Shown here: in pieces, positions 9,707 through 18,233 of the stretch
Position numbering within the stretch: the first letter of the stretch is position 1
How the letters are laid out: the number at the start of each line of letters is the position of its first letter
Origin: Rhodococcus sp. 4CII
Lineage (GTDB): Bacteria > Actinomycetota > Actinomycetes > Mycobacteriales > Mycobacteriaceae
DNA length: 64,000 nt
Reading direction: 5' to 3'
Assembly (NCBI RefSeq): GCF_014256275.1
Contig: NZ_JACCFE010000002.1
Span: 1,054,001 to 1,118,000, forward strand
Program-made: the position numbers and the translations under genes
The notes under the pieces: model-generated
Told to the model about the DNA's origin: nothing
Database searches by the model: none
What the model saw: only the letters and a program-made list of their open reading frames with translations

Positions 9707-11368
9707 ATGAACCGCTCGCGCGCCACACGACCGTCGTCACGCCGGTTGTCGTCATTCCGGTTGTCGGCGAACGACATTGTCATTGCGCAGCTTCTGGGAG
9801 TGGGAGGCGGGGTCACGGCCTCGCTGTGCGGGCTCGTGTGGTGGGGAGCCGTCGCCGCTGCCGGCGTCCTCGTCCTTGCCGCGCTGATCCGCGTGGGCGG
9901 TTGGTCGAGTGTCGACTGGGCCCGGACCGCGTGGCGGTACTTCACTGCGCCCGGCCGGGCGCAGTCGCGGACCGTCAGCTTCCAGTCGCAGACAGGGCAG
10001 TCCGTCGGGCTGCGCTGGGACGGTGGGAGCGTGGTAGCCGTCGTCGAGGTCCTGCCGCCCGCGGGGAGCCTCACGCAGATCACCCGCGACGGTTTCCAGA
10101 CGACGCACGCCCTTCCCACCGAGGCGCTCGCCGCATGCCTCGTGCAGCACGACATCTCGCTGAGCGGAATCGACATCGTCAGCCACGGCTACCGTGCCGC
10201 TGCCGGCACGCCGGCCACCGATGTGTACGACAGGCTGGTGGGTCCGTTGCCGGCGACCGCAACCCGAATGGTGTGGCTCGCCCTGCGATTCGACGCCACC
10301 GGGAGCGTCGCCGCCGTGGCCCGGCGTGGTGGCGGCGAAGCCGGCGCCTGCCGCGCGATCACGATCGCGGCGAGCCGGGTGGTGCGGGCACTCACCGACT
10401 CGGGCTGCCGGGCCCGCATTCTCACCGCGCCGGAAATCGAATCCGCTGCACTGCAGATCAGTCGGGGCGTCGATCCGAATACCTTCGAGGAGACGTGGAA
10501 TCACGCGCCGCTCCCCGGGGTCCGCAACACCGGCTACGGCGTCGACCCGCGGTACCTCACGAAGGATCTGCTCGCGAAGCTCTGGGTACCGTCGAGCCTC
10601 GGCACCACCGTGACGATCCGGATCCGCCCCAGCGGGAACGCCGGGCACGTGAAGGTCGGTGCGTCCTGCCGGCTGACCACTCGGACAATGCCCGAACCGC
10701 TCACGATTCCCGGGCTCGTCTCGATGCAGGGCCGTCAGCGCGACGGACTGCTGTCCAATCTTCCGATCGCCGTGTCGGAGCTCGACGGCGCGATGCCGTT
10801 GTCCGACTTCCCCGCGGAAAGACTGGGTGCTCTCCACCTGCCCCCGGCGGGGTGCGGACAGCTCATCGGCTCCGACGACTACGGCCACGGAGTCACCGCC
10901 CGGATCGCGGGTCCCGGCGTCGGCATGGTCTACGTGGCGGGCGAGTTGTATCTCGCCCAGCAACTGGTGTTCCGTGCCATCGCCACCGGTGCGCGCGTGC
11001 TCATCCACACCGACCGGCCCGAGACGTGGTCTTCGCTGATCGATTCCATCGCCACACCCGACCGGCTTCGCATCGCCGGTCACAATCCGCAGTCCGACAA
11101 CAGCTTCAACACCGTCGTGTTCGACGGCGTCGACGCGCTACCGCCCCGTGCCGGCGTCACTGCCATCTACCTGTACGGGGAGCCCAGTCAGTGGCCCGGC
11201 GCCGAGCCGGACCTGTCCATCGTCCAGCCGGACGCGATGGGCGACCGCATCCTGCTGTCGACCGGCGGCACGAGCATCGAACTGATGCTGGTCACCATCT
11301 CGTCCGAGACGGCGTTCATCGGACGGCCCCGCGCTGTCGACGAGTATCAGCCCGCGCATCTGCACTAA
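9707..11368 (+). CDS. eccE4: ESX-4 type VII secretion protein EccE
   Basis: EccE (553 aa) is the peripheral subunit of the type VII membrane complex. Two adjacent transmembrane helices lie near residues 23-65 (IAQLLGVGGGVTASLCGLVWW, then AAAGVLVLAALIRVGG), followed by a large soluble domain, the normal EccE architecture. The ATG at 9707 follows a GGGGGAGGAACC ribosome binding site. ESX-4 of M. tuberculosis lacks EccE, whereas M. abscessus ESX-4 has it, so this locus resembles the complete form. The stop overlaps the convergent FMN reductase stop by 4 bp. Confidence 0.88.
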   Translation: MNRSRATRPSSRRLSSFRLSANDIVIAQLLGVGGGVTASLCGLVWWGAVAAAGVLVLAALIRVGGWSSVDWARTAWRYFTAPGRAQSRTVSFQSQTGQSVGLRWDGGSVVAVVEVLPPAGSLTQITRDGFQTTHALPTEALAACLVQHDISLSGIDIVSHGYRAAAGTPATDVYDRLVGPLPATATRMVWLALRFDATGSVAAVARRGGGEAGACRAITIAASRVVRALTDSGCRARILTAPEIESAALQISRGVDPNTFEETWNHAPLPGVRNTGYGVDPRYLTKDLLAKLWVPSSLGTTVTIRIRPSGNAGHVKVGASCRLTTRTMPEPLTIPGLVSMQGRQRDGLLSNLPIAVSELDGAMPLSDFPAERLGALHLPPAGCGQLIGSDDYGHGVTARIAGPGVGMVYVAGELYLAQQLVFRAIATGARVLIHTDRPETWSSLIDSIATPDRLRIAGHNPQSDNSFNTVVFDGVDALPPRAGVTAIYLYGEPSQWPGAEPDLSIVQPDAMGDRILLSTGGTSIELMLVTISSETAFIGRPRAVDEYQPAHLH

Positions 11369-11931
11369 CCCGGATACGGGATGCGTGCACGCTGGCCTCG
11401 TGTGGCGTCGGCCCACCACACCAACTCCGCGAGCATGCGGTCCGCCGAGTCGGCGGCGGCGCCGTCCGAAGTCTGCCCCGCGTCGTCGAATCTCTTGCGC
11501 ACCTGGTGGAAACTCACGCTCTGCCGCACCGACACCATGTGGAGTTCGGCCACCACCTGACGCAGTTGTTCGGTCGCTCGCAGGCCGCCGGACAATCCGC
11601 CGTAGGACACGAATCCGATGGGCTTCGTGCGCCATTCGTGTTTGACGCTGTCGAACGCGGTCTTGAGCGCTGCCGGGTATCCGTGGTTGTACTCGGATGT
11701 GACGATCACGAACGCGTCGGCTCGCCCCACCCGTTCCCGGAACTCTTCCGTGGCCGGGGATGCGCCGAGATCCTGCGGCAACGGCGTGTCGGCCAGATCG
11801 ATGATCCCGACGTCGAGTCCCGGGTGGGCGCGGGCGCGTTCGGCGAACCAGCGGGTCACGACCGGGGCGATCCGGCCGACCCTGACCGACCCGACGACGA
11901 TCTCGATCCGGACGGGCTCGGCTGCGGTCAT
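11365..11931 (-). CDS. NAD(P)H-dependent FMN reductase family flavoprotein
   Basis: This is a 188-aa flavodoxin-like protein of the NADPH-dependent FMN reductase (SsuE/azoreductase-type) family. The first beta strand and phosphate-binding loop are IEIVVGSVRVGRIAPVV (residues 9-25), and the family motif TSEYNHGYPAALKTAFD is present near residues 78-94. The ATG at 11929-11931 has an AAGGAG ribosome binding site at good spacing. It sits between eccE (convergent, overlapping stops) and truA. No specific substrate can be assigned. Confidence 0.85.
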   Translation of the reverse strand: MTAAEPVRIEIVVGSVRVGRIAPVVTRWFAERARAHPGLDVGIIDLADTPLPQDLGASPATEEFRERVGRADAFVIVTSEYNHGYPAALKTAFDSVKHEWRTKPIGFVSYGGLSGGLRATEQLRQVVAELHMVSVRQSVSFHQVRKRFDDAGQTSDGAAADSADRMLAELVWWADATRGQRARIPYPG

Positions 11932-11981
11932 GAACAGGCTCCTTCTTCCGGGGCGATGTGTGCTGTCGCACGATCGGCCTT

Positions 11982-12875
11982 TCAGTCCCCGCAGCAGCCG
12001 CCCGGCACGGTGCGGACGTCTCGGGTGATCCGATTGCGTGCGGCCAGGTCGGCGTCGTCCGGGTAGTCGACGCGCACCAGGGACAGTCCGTGCGCGGGAG
12101 CGACCAGGATCGAACTGGACCGCGACGTCTCACGGAGCAGACCTTCGATCCAGTCGAGGTCGCGGCGGCCCTCCCCCACCGCGAGAACGGCGCCGACGAG
12201 ACTGCGCACCATCGACCAGCAGAACGCGTCCGCGCTGACGAAGGCGGTGAACACCTCGCCGGTGCGCTCCCAGTCGAAGCGCTGAAGATCGCGGACCGTG
12301 GTGGCGCCTTCCCGGCGTTTGCAGAACGCCGCGAAGTCGTGCAGTCCCAGCAGTGTCGCGGACGCTGCGCGCATGAGTTCGAGATCGAGGACCTTGGGAT
12401 ACGACACGGTGTCCCGGGCTCGCAGCGGTTCGGCACCGTAGGCCGCGGCCGTGAGGCGGTACTCGTAGTGCCTGCGCATCGCGGAGAACCGCGCGTCGAA
12501 GTGGTCCGGCGCGAACGAGATCCGCGTGATGCGCACATCCTTCGGGAGGAACCGCGCGAGGCGGCGGACCAGCCGGGACGGATCGTCCGGCACGGCGTCC
12601 ACCGGGACGTCGACGTGCGCCACCTGACCGGTGGCGTGAACTCCGGCATCCGTCCGTCCCGCCACCGTGAGCTGCAACGGTGTGCGCAGGACCGCGCCGA
12701 GTTTCTCCTCGATCTCCCCGCACACCGTGCGCAGGCCGATCTGGCGGGCCCACCCGGAGAAATCTGTTCCGTCGTAGGCGATGTCCAGCCGGAGCCGGGT
12801 GGTCTCATACGAAACGGGCCCGCCGTCCCTCTCGGGGACGACGGGCTCGTTCGATTCAGCGTGTGCCGAAACCAA
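11982..12875 (-). CDS. truA: tRNA pseudouridine(38-40) synthase TruA
   Basis: TruA converts uridines 38-40 of the anticodon stem-loop to pseudouridine. The catalytic motif AGRTDAGVHA is present with Asp76 as nucleophile. The N-terminal RLRLDIAYDGTDFSGWA and the family length (297 aa) agree. The most upstream plausible start is a TTG at 12873-12875, 5 bp after the rplQ stop, and rplQ's final codons (AAGAAGGAC) supply a ribosome binding site. A start closer to RLRLDIAYDG cannot be excluded. It is the last gene of the infA-rplQ operon, as in mycobacteria. Confidence 0.92.
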   Translation of the reverse strand: MVSAHAESNEPVVPERDGGPVSYETTRLRLDIAYDGTDFSGWARQIGLRTVCGEIEEKLGAVLRTPLQLTVAGRTDAGVHATGQVAHVDVPVDAVPDDPSRLVRRLARFLPKDVRITRISFAPDHFDARFSAMRRHYEYRLTAAAYGAEPLRARDTVSYPKVLDLELMRAASATLLGLHDFAAFCKRREGATTVRDLQRFDWERTGEVFTAFVSADAFCWSMVRSLVGAVLAVGEGRRDLDWIEGLLRETSRSSSILVAPAHGLSLVRVDYPDDADLAARNRITRDVRTVPGGCCGD

Positions 12876-12880
12876 GAGGA

Positions 12881-13450
12881 CTAGTCCTTCTTGGCCTCTT
12901 CGGCCTCGGGAGCGTCGGCCGCGGTGGCGGACTCGTCCTCGATGGCCTCGACGACGGCGTCAGCGTTCTCGACCTCGGCGTCGGTAGCCTCGGCCTCGAC
13001 GGCCTCGACGACGTTCTCCTCGGCGGGAGCAGCAGCCGGCGCATCCTGCGAAGCCTTCACGCGACGAGCGCGGTCGGCCTCGGAGGTGACGGTCTTCTCC
13101 TTGACGAGCTCGATGATCGCCATCGGCGCGTTGTCGCCCTTGCGGGGGACCGTCTTGATGATGCGGGTGTAGCCGCCGTCACGATCGGCGTAGAACGGGC
13201 CGATCTCCGCGAACAGGGTGTGCACGACATCCTTGTTGCGGATGACCTTCAGAACCTCGCGACGGTGAGCCAGGGTTCCGGCCTTGGCGTGCGTGACGAG
13301 CTTCTCGGCGTACGGGCGCAGGGCCTTGGCCTTGGACTCCGTGGTGGTGATGCGGCCGTGCTCGAAGAGCGCGGTAGCCAGATTGGCGAAGATCGCCTTC
13401 TGGTGCGAAGCCGACCCGCCGAAGCGGGCACCCTTCTTGGGCTTGGGCAT
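12881..13450 (-). CDS. rplQ: 50S ribosomal protein L17
   Basis: L17 of the large subunit (189 aa). The conserved core (begins MPKPKKGARFGGSASHQKA) covers about residues 1-120. A long Ala/Glu/Asp-rich acidic tail follows, as in other mycolic-acid actinobacteria and longer than in E. coli. It lies 27 bp after rpoA in the alpha operon. Confidence 0.97.
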   Translation of the reverse strand: MPKPKKGARFGGSASHQKAIFANLATALFEHGRITTTESKAKALRPYAEKLVTHAKAGTLAHRREVLKVIRNKDVVHTLFAEIGPFYADRDGGYTRIIKTVPRKGDNAPMAIIELVKEKTVTSEADRARRVKASQDAPAAAPAEENVVEAVEAEATDAEVENADAVVEAIEDESATAADAPEAEEAKKD

Positions 13451-13477
13451 GATGATCTCCTAGTAAAGGACCGTGAG

Positions 13478-14539
13478 CTACAGCTGTTCGGTCTCGGCGT
13501 AGTCCTCGGTGCCCTCGGCATCACCGAAGGAACCGGCGTCCGTGTCGCTCCACGTTCCGGTGGCGGCGTCGTAGCCGGCAACGGTGGTGGGATCGAAGGA
13601 CGCGGGGCTGTCCTTGAGGGCCAGGCCGAGCGAATGCAGCTTGACCTTCACCTCGTCGATGGACTTCTGTCCGAAGTTGCGGATGTCGAGCAGATCGGAC
13701 TCGGTACGGCCGACAAGCTCACCGACGGTGTGAACACCTTCGCGCTTGAGGCAGTTGTAGGAACGGACCGTCAGGTCCAGGTCCTCGATGGGCAGTCCGA
13801 ACGAAGCAATGTGATCGGCCTCGGCGGGCGAGGGTCCGATCTCGATGCCTTCTGCTTCGACGTTCAGCTCACGGGCCAGGCCGAAGAGCTCAACCAGGGT
13901 CTTGCCCGCCGAAGCGAGCGCGTCCCGAGCGGTGATGGAGTTCTTGGTTTCCACGTCGAGAACGAGCCGATCGAAGTCGGTGCGCTGTTCGACGCGGGTG
14001 GCCTCCACCTTGTAGGTGACCTTGAGCACCGGCGAGTAGATCGAGTCGACCGGGATACGGCCGATCTCTGCGCCGGACGCCTTGTTCTGGACGGCGGGAA
14101 CGTAGCCGCGACCGCGCTCGACGACGAGCTCGATCTCCAGCTTTCCCTTGTCGTTCAGGGTGGCGATGTGCAGATCCGGGTTGTTCACGGTGACGCCGGC
14201 CGGGGGCACGATGTCGCCTGCAGTGACAGCGCCGGGGCCCTGCTTGCGGACGTACATGGTGACCGGCTCGTCCTCTTCGGAGCTCACGACGAGCCCCTTG
14301 AGGTTCAGGATGATGTCGGTGACGTCTTCCTTCACACCGGGAACTGTGGTGAACTCGTGCAGAACGCCGTCGATGCGGATGCTCGTGACCGCTGCGCCGG
14401 GAATCGACGAGAGCAGCGTGCGACGGAGCGAGTTGCCGAGGGTGTACCCGAAGCCTGGCTCGAGGGGCTCGATGACGAACTTCGAGCGGTTGTCAGCGAT
14501 GACCTCTTCGGTCAGCGTGGGTCGCTGAGAAATGAGCAT
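13478..14539 (-). CDS. rpoA: DNA-directed RNA polymerase subunit alpha
   Basis: Alpha (353 aa) nucleates RNA polymerase assembly. Its N-terminal domain carries FGYTLGNSLRRTLLSSIPG and its C-terminal domain the helix-hairpin-helix region (SYNCLKREGVHTVGELVGR, about residues 260-280). I placed the start at the ATG at 14537-14539 (MLISQRPTLTEEVIADNRSK), behind AGGAGGAAA. Upstream in-frame sequence is the rpsD-rpoA leader, not protein. An unusual set of pairing segments lies upstream (14585-14647). Confidence 0.97.
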   Translation of the reverse strand: MLISQRPTLTEEVIADNRSKFVIEPLEPGFGYTLGNSLRRTLLSSIPGAAVTSIRIDGVLHEFTTVPGVKEDVTDIILNLKGLVVSSEEDEPVTMYVRKQGPGAVTAGDIVPPAGVTVNNPDLHIATLNDKGKLEIELVVERGRGYVPAVQNKASGAEIGRIPVDSIYSPVLKVTYKVEATRVEQRTDFDRLVLDVETKNSITARDALASAGKTLVELFGLARELNVEAEGIEIGPSPAEADHIASFGLPIEDLDLTVRSYNCLKREGVHTVGELVGRTESDLLDIRNFGQKSIDEVKVKLHSLGLALKDSPASFDPTTVAGYDAATGTWSDTDAGSFGDAEGTEDYAETEQL

Positions 14540-14584
14540 TGGATTTCCTCCTGTACGGGCGTCCGCTATTTGACGCCCACGATG

Positions 14585-14647
14585 GGAAAGGCGCTTCGTG
14601 CCCGTGCGCCTTTCCGGTAGTCGAAACAACCAGAAAGGCGCACGGGC
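14585..14647 (-). promoter_or_regulatory. Alternative-pairing hairpins between rpsD and rpoA
   Basis: In the minus-strand RNA, segment 1 (14633-14647, GCCCGTGCGCCTTTC) pairs perfectly over 15 bp with segment 2 (14600-14614). Segment 2 also pairs over 10 bp with segment 3 (14585-14594, GCGCCTTTCC), so the two hairpins exclude each other. Neither is followed by a U tract. The element could be a processing site, pausing site or attenuator that sets rpoA-rplQ expression apart from the upstream ribosomal genes. The pairing is seen; the function is inferred. Confidence 0.55.
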
Positions 14648-14655
14648 CGAGAGGC

Positions 14656-15261
14656 CTACTTCGAGTAGTACTCGACGATGAGCTGTTCCTGCAGAGGAAC
14701 GTCGATCTGCGCACGCTCGGGAAGCTGGTGAACCAGAACCCGGAGACGTCCACCGACAACCTGCAGCCAACCCGGGATCGGGCGATCGCCCTGGGTCTCG
14801 CGCGCAACCTGGAAGGGAAGCGTGGACAGCGACTTCTCCTTGACATCGATGATGTCGTACTGGGAGACGCGGTAGCTGGGGATGTCGACCTTCTTGTTGT
14901 TCACAAGGAGGTGGCCGTGGGTGACCAGCTGACGGGCCTGGCGGCGGGTGCGAGCCAGTCCGGCGCGGTACACGACGTTGTCGAGACGCGACTCCAGGAT
15001 GCGGAGCAGGTTCTCACCGGTCTTACCGGGGCGATTGTTCGCCTCCTTGTAGTACAGGCGGAACTGCTTCTCCATGACGCCGTAGGTGAAGCGAGCCTTC
15101 TGCTTCTCCTGCAGCTGGAGCAGGTACTCGCTCTCCTTGATCCGCGCGCGGCCGTGCTGGCCCGGCGGGTAGGGACGACGCTCGAACGCCTGGTCGCCTC
15201 CAACGAGGTCGACGCGCAGACGACGCGACTTGCGGGTGATGGGTCCGGTATAACGTGCCAT
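14656..15261 (-). CDS. rpsD: 30S ribosomal protein S4
   Basis: S4 (201 aa) initiates 30S assembly. It begins MARYTGPITRKSRRLRVDLV and contains the S4 RNA-binding fold (about residues 92-150). The zinc-binding cysteines of C+ type S4 proteins are absent, so this is the zinc-free form. It is followed by a 116-bp gap holding the alternative hairpins. Confidence 0.97.
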   Translation of the reverse strand: MARYTGPITRKSRRLRVDLVGGDQAFERRPYPPGQHGRARIKESEYLLQLQEKQKARFTYGVMEKQFRLYYKEANNRPGKTGENLLRILESRLDNVVYRAGLARTRRQARQLVTHGHLLVNNKKVDIPSYRVSQYDIIDVKEKSLSTLPFQVARETQGDRPIPGWLQVVGGRLRVLVHQLPERAQIDVPLQEQLIVEYYSK

Positions 15262-15283
15262 TTTTTTCTACCTATCCTTCCCG

Positions 15284-15697
15284 CTAGACCCGACGCCGCT
15301 TGGGCGGACGGCAGCCGTTGTGCGGCTGGGGGGTGACATCGGAGATGGTGCCGACCTCGAGGCCTGCGGCCTGAAGCGAGCGGATCGCGGTCTCACGGCC
15401 GGAGCCGGGGCCCTTGACGAAGACGTCGACCTTCTTGACACCGTGCTCCTGCGCCTTGCGGGCTGCGTTCTCGGCTGCCAGCTGGGCGGCGAACGGGGTC
15501 GACTTGCGCGAACCCTTGAAGCCGACGTGTCCCGAGGACGCCCAGGAAATCACGTTTCCGGCGGGGTCCGTGATGGACACGATGGTGTTGTTGAACGTGC
15601 TCTTGATGTGAGCGGCGCCGTGCGGGACGTTCTTCTTGTCCCTGCGACGCGCCTTCTGGGTCTTCTTCGGACCGGTGCTACGTGACTTGGGGGGCAT
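15284..15697 (-). CDS. rpsK: 30S ribosomal protein S11
   Basis: S11 (137 aa), platform protein of the small subunit. The conserved STFNNTIVSITDPAGNVI and the C-terminal PHNGCRPPKRRRV are present. Its ATG overlaps the rpsM stop by one base (TAATG). Confidence 0.98.
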   Translation of the reverse strand: MPPKSRSTGPKKTQKARRRDKKNVPHGAAHIKSTFNNTIVSITDPAGNVISWASSGHVGFKGSRKSTPFAAQLAAENAARKAQEHGVKKVDVFVKGPGSGRETAIRSLQAAGLEVGTISDVTPQPHNGCRPPKRRRV

Positions 15698-16071
15698 TAC
15701 TTCGCCTTCTTCTTGCCGGCAATGGTGCGCTTCGGACCCTTACGGGTGCGGGCGTTGGTCTTGGTGCGCTGACCACGCACGGGCAGACCACGACGGTGGC
15801 GCAGGCCCTGGTAGCAGCCGATCTCGATCTTGCGTCGGATATCGGCCTGGACCTCGCGGCGAAGGTCACCCTCGACCTTCAGCGACTCCTCGATGTACTC
15901 GCGGAGCTTGGCCAGATCCTCGTCCGAGAGATCCTTGCTCCGCAGATCCGGGCTGACGCCGGTGGCGTCCAGGATCTCCTTGGAGCGGGTACGGCCGATG
16001 CCGTAGATGTAAGTAAGTGCGATCTCCATCCGCTTTTCACGGGGAAGATCGACACCTGCGAGACGTGCCAT
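15697..16071 (-). CDS. rpsM: 30S ribosomal protein S13
   Basis: S13 (124 aa), head protein contacting P-site tRNA and L5. It begins MARLAGVDLPREKRMEIALT, with the typical helix-two-turn-helix region and the basic tail GLPVRGQRTKTNARTRKGPK. Coupled to rpsK by a one-base overlap and separated from rpmJ by a 220-bp gap. Confidence 0.98.
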   Translation of the reverse strand: MARLAGVDLPREKRMEIALTYIYGIGRTRSKEILDATGVSPDLRSKDLSDEDLAKLREYIEESLKVEGDLRREVQADIRRKIEIGCYQGLRHRRGLPVRGQRTKTNARTRKGPKRTIAGKKKAK

Positions 16072-16291
16072 GTCGGCATTTCCTATCGGTGTGCGGAGGT
16101 CTGCTCCCAGTCCATCCCCTGTGCCTCTTCAAACGTCGGCGGTCTCGCGACCGGCAATGCTTCAACTAACTCAGTGGGGCCCCGGCCTCCGTGCCGGGGG
16201 TGAACCAGTACCTGCTCGAAAGCCGTAGTACCGGCTGGTGCTGGGAGGTCATCTTTGCTTGTTGCCAAGCAGATCCTCGAAAAGCGGAGAT
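16072..16291 (-). terminator. rpmJ-rpsM intercistronic gap with GC-rich hairpin
   Basis: This 220-bp gap has no supportable gene; a 61-codon TTG-initiated frame at 16083-16268 lacks recognisable features. It contains a perfect 7-bp inverted repeat (CCCCGGC at 16180-16186 and GCCGGGG at 16193-16199, 6-nt loop) with no U tract. The hairpin may slow or partly stop transcription or stabilise mRNA ends. Confidence 0.35.
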
Positions 16292-16405
16292 CTAGCCCTG
16301 ACGCTGCTTGTGGCGCAGGTTCTCGCAGATCACCATGACCCGGCCGTTACGACGGATCACCTTGCACTTCTCGCAGATCTTCTTGACGCTCGGCTGAACC
16401 TTCAC
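16292..16405 (-). CDS. rpmJ: 50S ribosomal protein L36
   Basis: L36 is a 37-residue zinc-ribbon protein, read by hand from a GTG at 16403-16405: VKVQPSVKKICEKCKVIRRN and onward to the stop at 16292-16294. Cys11, Cys14, Cys27 and His32 form the CCCH zinc site, so this is the zinc-containing version. AGGAGA lies upstream of the start. Confidence 0.97.
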   Translation of the reverse strand: MKVQPSVKKICEKCKVIRRNGRVMVICENLRHKQRQG

Positions 16406-16491
16406 GTCTTCTGATCTCCTGTTTTGTGGCAGCCCACTACGCAGATCCGCAGCGGACGTACTTCTCCCCGACCTGGTCGGGCGGGGAAGTT

Positions 16492-16713
16492 CTACTTGTA
16501 CCGGTAAACGATGCGTCCGCGCGACAAGTCGTAGGGCGAGAGCTCTACTACAACGCGATCTTCCGGGAGGATGCGAATGTAGTGCTGACGCATCTTTCCG
16601 CTGATGTGGGCGAGAACCTTGTGGCCGTTCTCGAGCTCAATGCGGAACATCGCATTGGGCAGCGGCTCGACTACTCGTCCCTCGACCTCGATGGCCCCGT
16701 CTTTCTTAGCCAT
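16492..16713 (-). CDS. infA: Translation initiation factor IF-1
   Basis: IF-1 (73 aa, single OB fold) binds the 30S A site during initiation. [20 protein letters not shown] and the C-terminal [12 protein letters not shown] are typical. It is the first gene of the infA-rpmJ-rpsM-rpsK-rpsD-rpoA-rplQ-truA operon. An imperfect inverted repeat follows the stop (16461-16489). Confidence 0.98.
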
Positions 16714-16868
16714 ATCCTCCGCGATCCATGTGGTTTGGCGTGCTTATTGCATCTGTTTCCGTTACCGTGGCGCCCAATGGGATCTTCACCGGCCGAAACA
16801 TGAACAATCCGGATCGAATCCGGCACTGGGCACGCAGACAACCGGCACGCATAGCGCACCGTTGATCC

Positions 16869-16897
16869 ATGTTACGGGAAATTGCTCACCAGGCCAA
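16869..16897 (-). promoter_or_regulatory. Candidate promoter of the infA operon
   Basis: On the minus strand a TTGGCC (16892-16897) and a TAACAT (16869-16874) are separated by 17 bp, a reasonable SigA-type promoter. Transcription would start near 16862 and leave a leader of about 150 nt before infA. It is the best pair in the 263-bp gap between infA and the divergent dtd. Confidence 0.4.
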
Positions 16898-16976
16898 ATG
16901 CGGTCACTGACGGACCTGCGCGCCGACCCGGATCCCTCTTCCGAATCAACCGGCCCCTTATTCGAAGGATGTGTGC

Positions 16977-17414
16977 GTGCGCGCCCTGGTACAGCGAGTG
17001 ACGTCCGCGTCGGTACGGGTCGACGGCACGGAGGTCGGACGGATCACCCCCCCGGACGGCGGTCACGGGCTGCTCGTCCTGATCGGGGTCACCCACACGG
17101 ACGATGCGGCGAAGGCGGCGCTGCTCGCGAAGAAGGTGTGGACCATGCGCATTCTGGAGAACGAGCAGTCAGCGGCGGACCTCGACGCGCCGGTGCTCGT
17201 CGCCAGTCAGTTCACACTCATGGCGGACACTCGCCGGGGCCGGCGACCGTCCTGGTCGGCCGCCGCGCCGAGGCCCGTGGCGGAACCACTGGTGGAGGAG
17301 TTCACCGGCGCCCTGCGGGAACTGGGCGCGACGGTCGAGACGGGTGTGTTCGGCGAACACATGGAGATCAGCCTCGTCAACGACGGACCGGTGACTCTGC
17401 TGATCGACGTGTAG
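16977..17414 (+). CDS. dtd: D-aminoacyl-tRNA deacylase Dtd
   Basis: Dtd (145 aa) hydrolyses D-amino acids from mischarged tRNA. Both family signatures are visible: SQFTLMADTRRGRRPSW and the Gly-Pro motif NDGPVTLL near the C-terminus. I chose the GTG at 16977 because the protein then begins with the near-universal MRALVQRV and AAGGA lies 7 bp upstream. A GTG six bases earlier is too close to that site. It is the only plus-strand gene between rpsJ and eccE. Confidence 0.94.
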   Translation: MRALVQRVTSASVRVDGTEVGRITPPDGGHGLLVLIGVTHTDDAAKAALLAKKVWTMRILENEQSAADLDAPVLVASQFTLMADTRRGRRPSWSAAAPRPVAEPLVEEFTGALRELGATVETGVFGEHMEISLVNDGPVTLLIDV

Positions 17415-17435
17415 ACCAGCACCCTGGTCGGTGCG

Positions 17436-18233
17436 CTACTCCGGGCGCAGGGTGAGGATGCGCGGTCCGTCCTCGGTGACGGCGACCGTGTGCTCCCAGT
17501 GCGCGGCACGGGTGCCGTCCGTGGTGACGACGGTCCAATCGTCTTCGAGGACAACGGTGTCGGTGGTGCCGAGGGTCAACATCGGTTCGATCGCCAGCAC
17601 GGAACCGACAACCAGTTGGGGACCCTTGCCCGGAGCGCCCTCGTTGGCGAGGAACGGCTCCATGTGCATTTCCCGGCCGATGCCGTGACCGCCGTACCCG
17701 TCGACGATGCCGTACTTGCGATCGTGCTGAGCCTCGGCGGCCCGGGTGCCCAGCTCGATGGCATGGGACACGTCGGTCAGCCGGTTGCCGGGCAGCATCG
17801 CGGCGATCCCCGCCTCCATGGACAGCCGCGTGGCCTCGCTCAGCTGCTGGTCCGCCTCGATGATGTCTCCGACGCCGAACGTCCACGCGGAGTCGCCGTG
17901 CCAGCCGTCGAGGATGGCACCGCAATCGATGGAGACGAGGTCTCCCTCGGCGAGAATGTCTTCCACCGAGGGGATCCCGTGCACCACACGATCGTTGACG
18001 GACGAACAGATCGACCCGCTGAACCCGTGGTAGCCCTTGAACGACGGCACGGCGCCGGCGCCGCGGATGACCGACTCGGCCACCTCGTCGAGCTCGAGCG
18101 TGCTCACACCCGGCTTCGCCGCATCGCGGACCGCCACCAGAGCCGCGCCGACGATGGCGCCGGCGGCGGCCATCGCGTCGAGCTCACCGGCGGTCCGGAA
18201 CGGAACGACCTTGCGCTTACGCCCGAAGCCCAT
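17436..18233 (-). CDS. map: Methionine aminopeptidase, type I
   Basis: MetAP (265 aa) removes the initiator methionine. The five metal ligands of the pita-bread fold can be traced: two Asp in SIDCGAILDGWHGDSAW, His in GGHGIG, Glu in MHMEPF and Glu in LAIEPML. The substrate-binding His is in YHGFSGS. It lacks the N-terminal SH3-binding extension of longer mycobacterial MetAPs. The ATG overlaps the adk stop by one base. Confidence 0.96.
   Translation of the reverse strand: MGFGRKRKVVPFRTAGELDAMAAAGAIVGAALVAVRDAAKPGVSTLELDEVAESVIRGAGAVPSFKGYHGFSGSICSSVNDRVVHGIPSVEDILAEGDLVSIDCGAILDGWHGDSAWTFGVGDIIEADQQLSEATRLSMEAGIAAMLPGNRLTDVSHAIELGTRAAEAQHDRKYGIVDGYGGHGIGREMHMEPFLANEGAPGKGPQLVVGSVLAIEPMLTLGTTDTVVLEDDWTVVTTDGTRAAHWEHTVAVTEDGPRILTLRPE

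Noticed and set aside
16083..16268. A 61-codon TTG-initiated frame between rpmJ and rpsM.
   Set aside because: No known ribosomal or regulatory protein matches, it lacks a good ribosome binding site, and it spans a hairpin.
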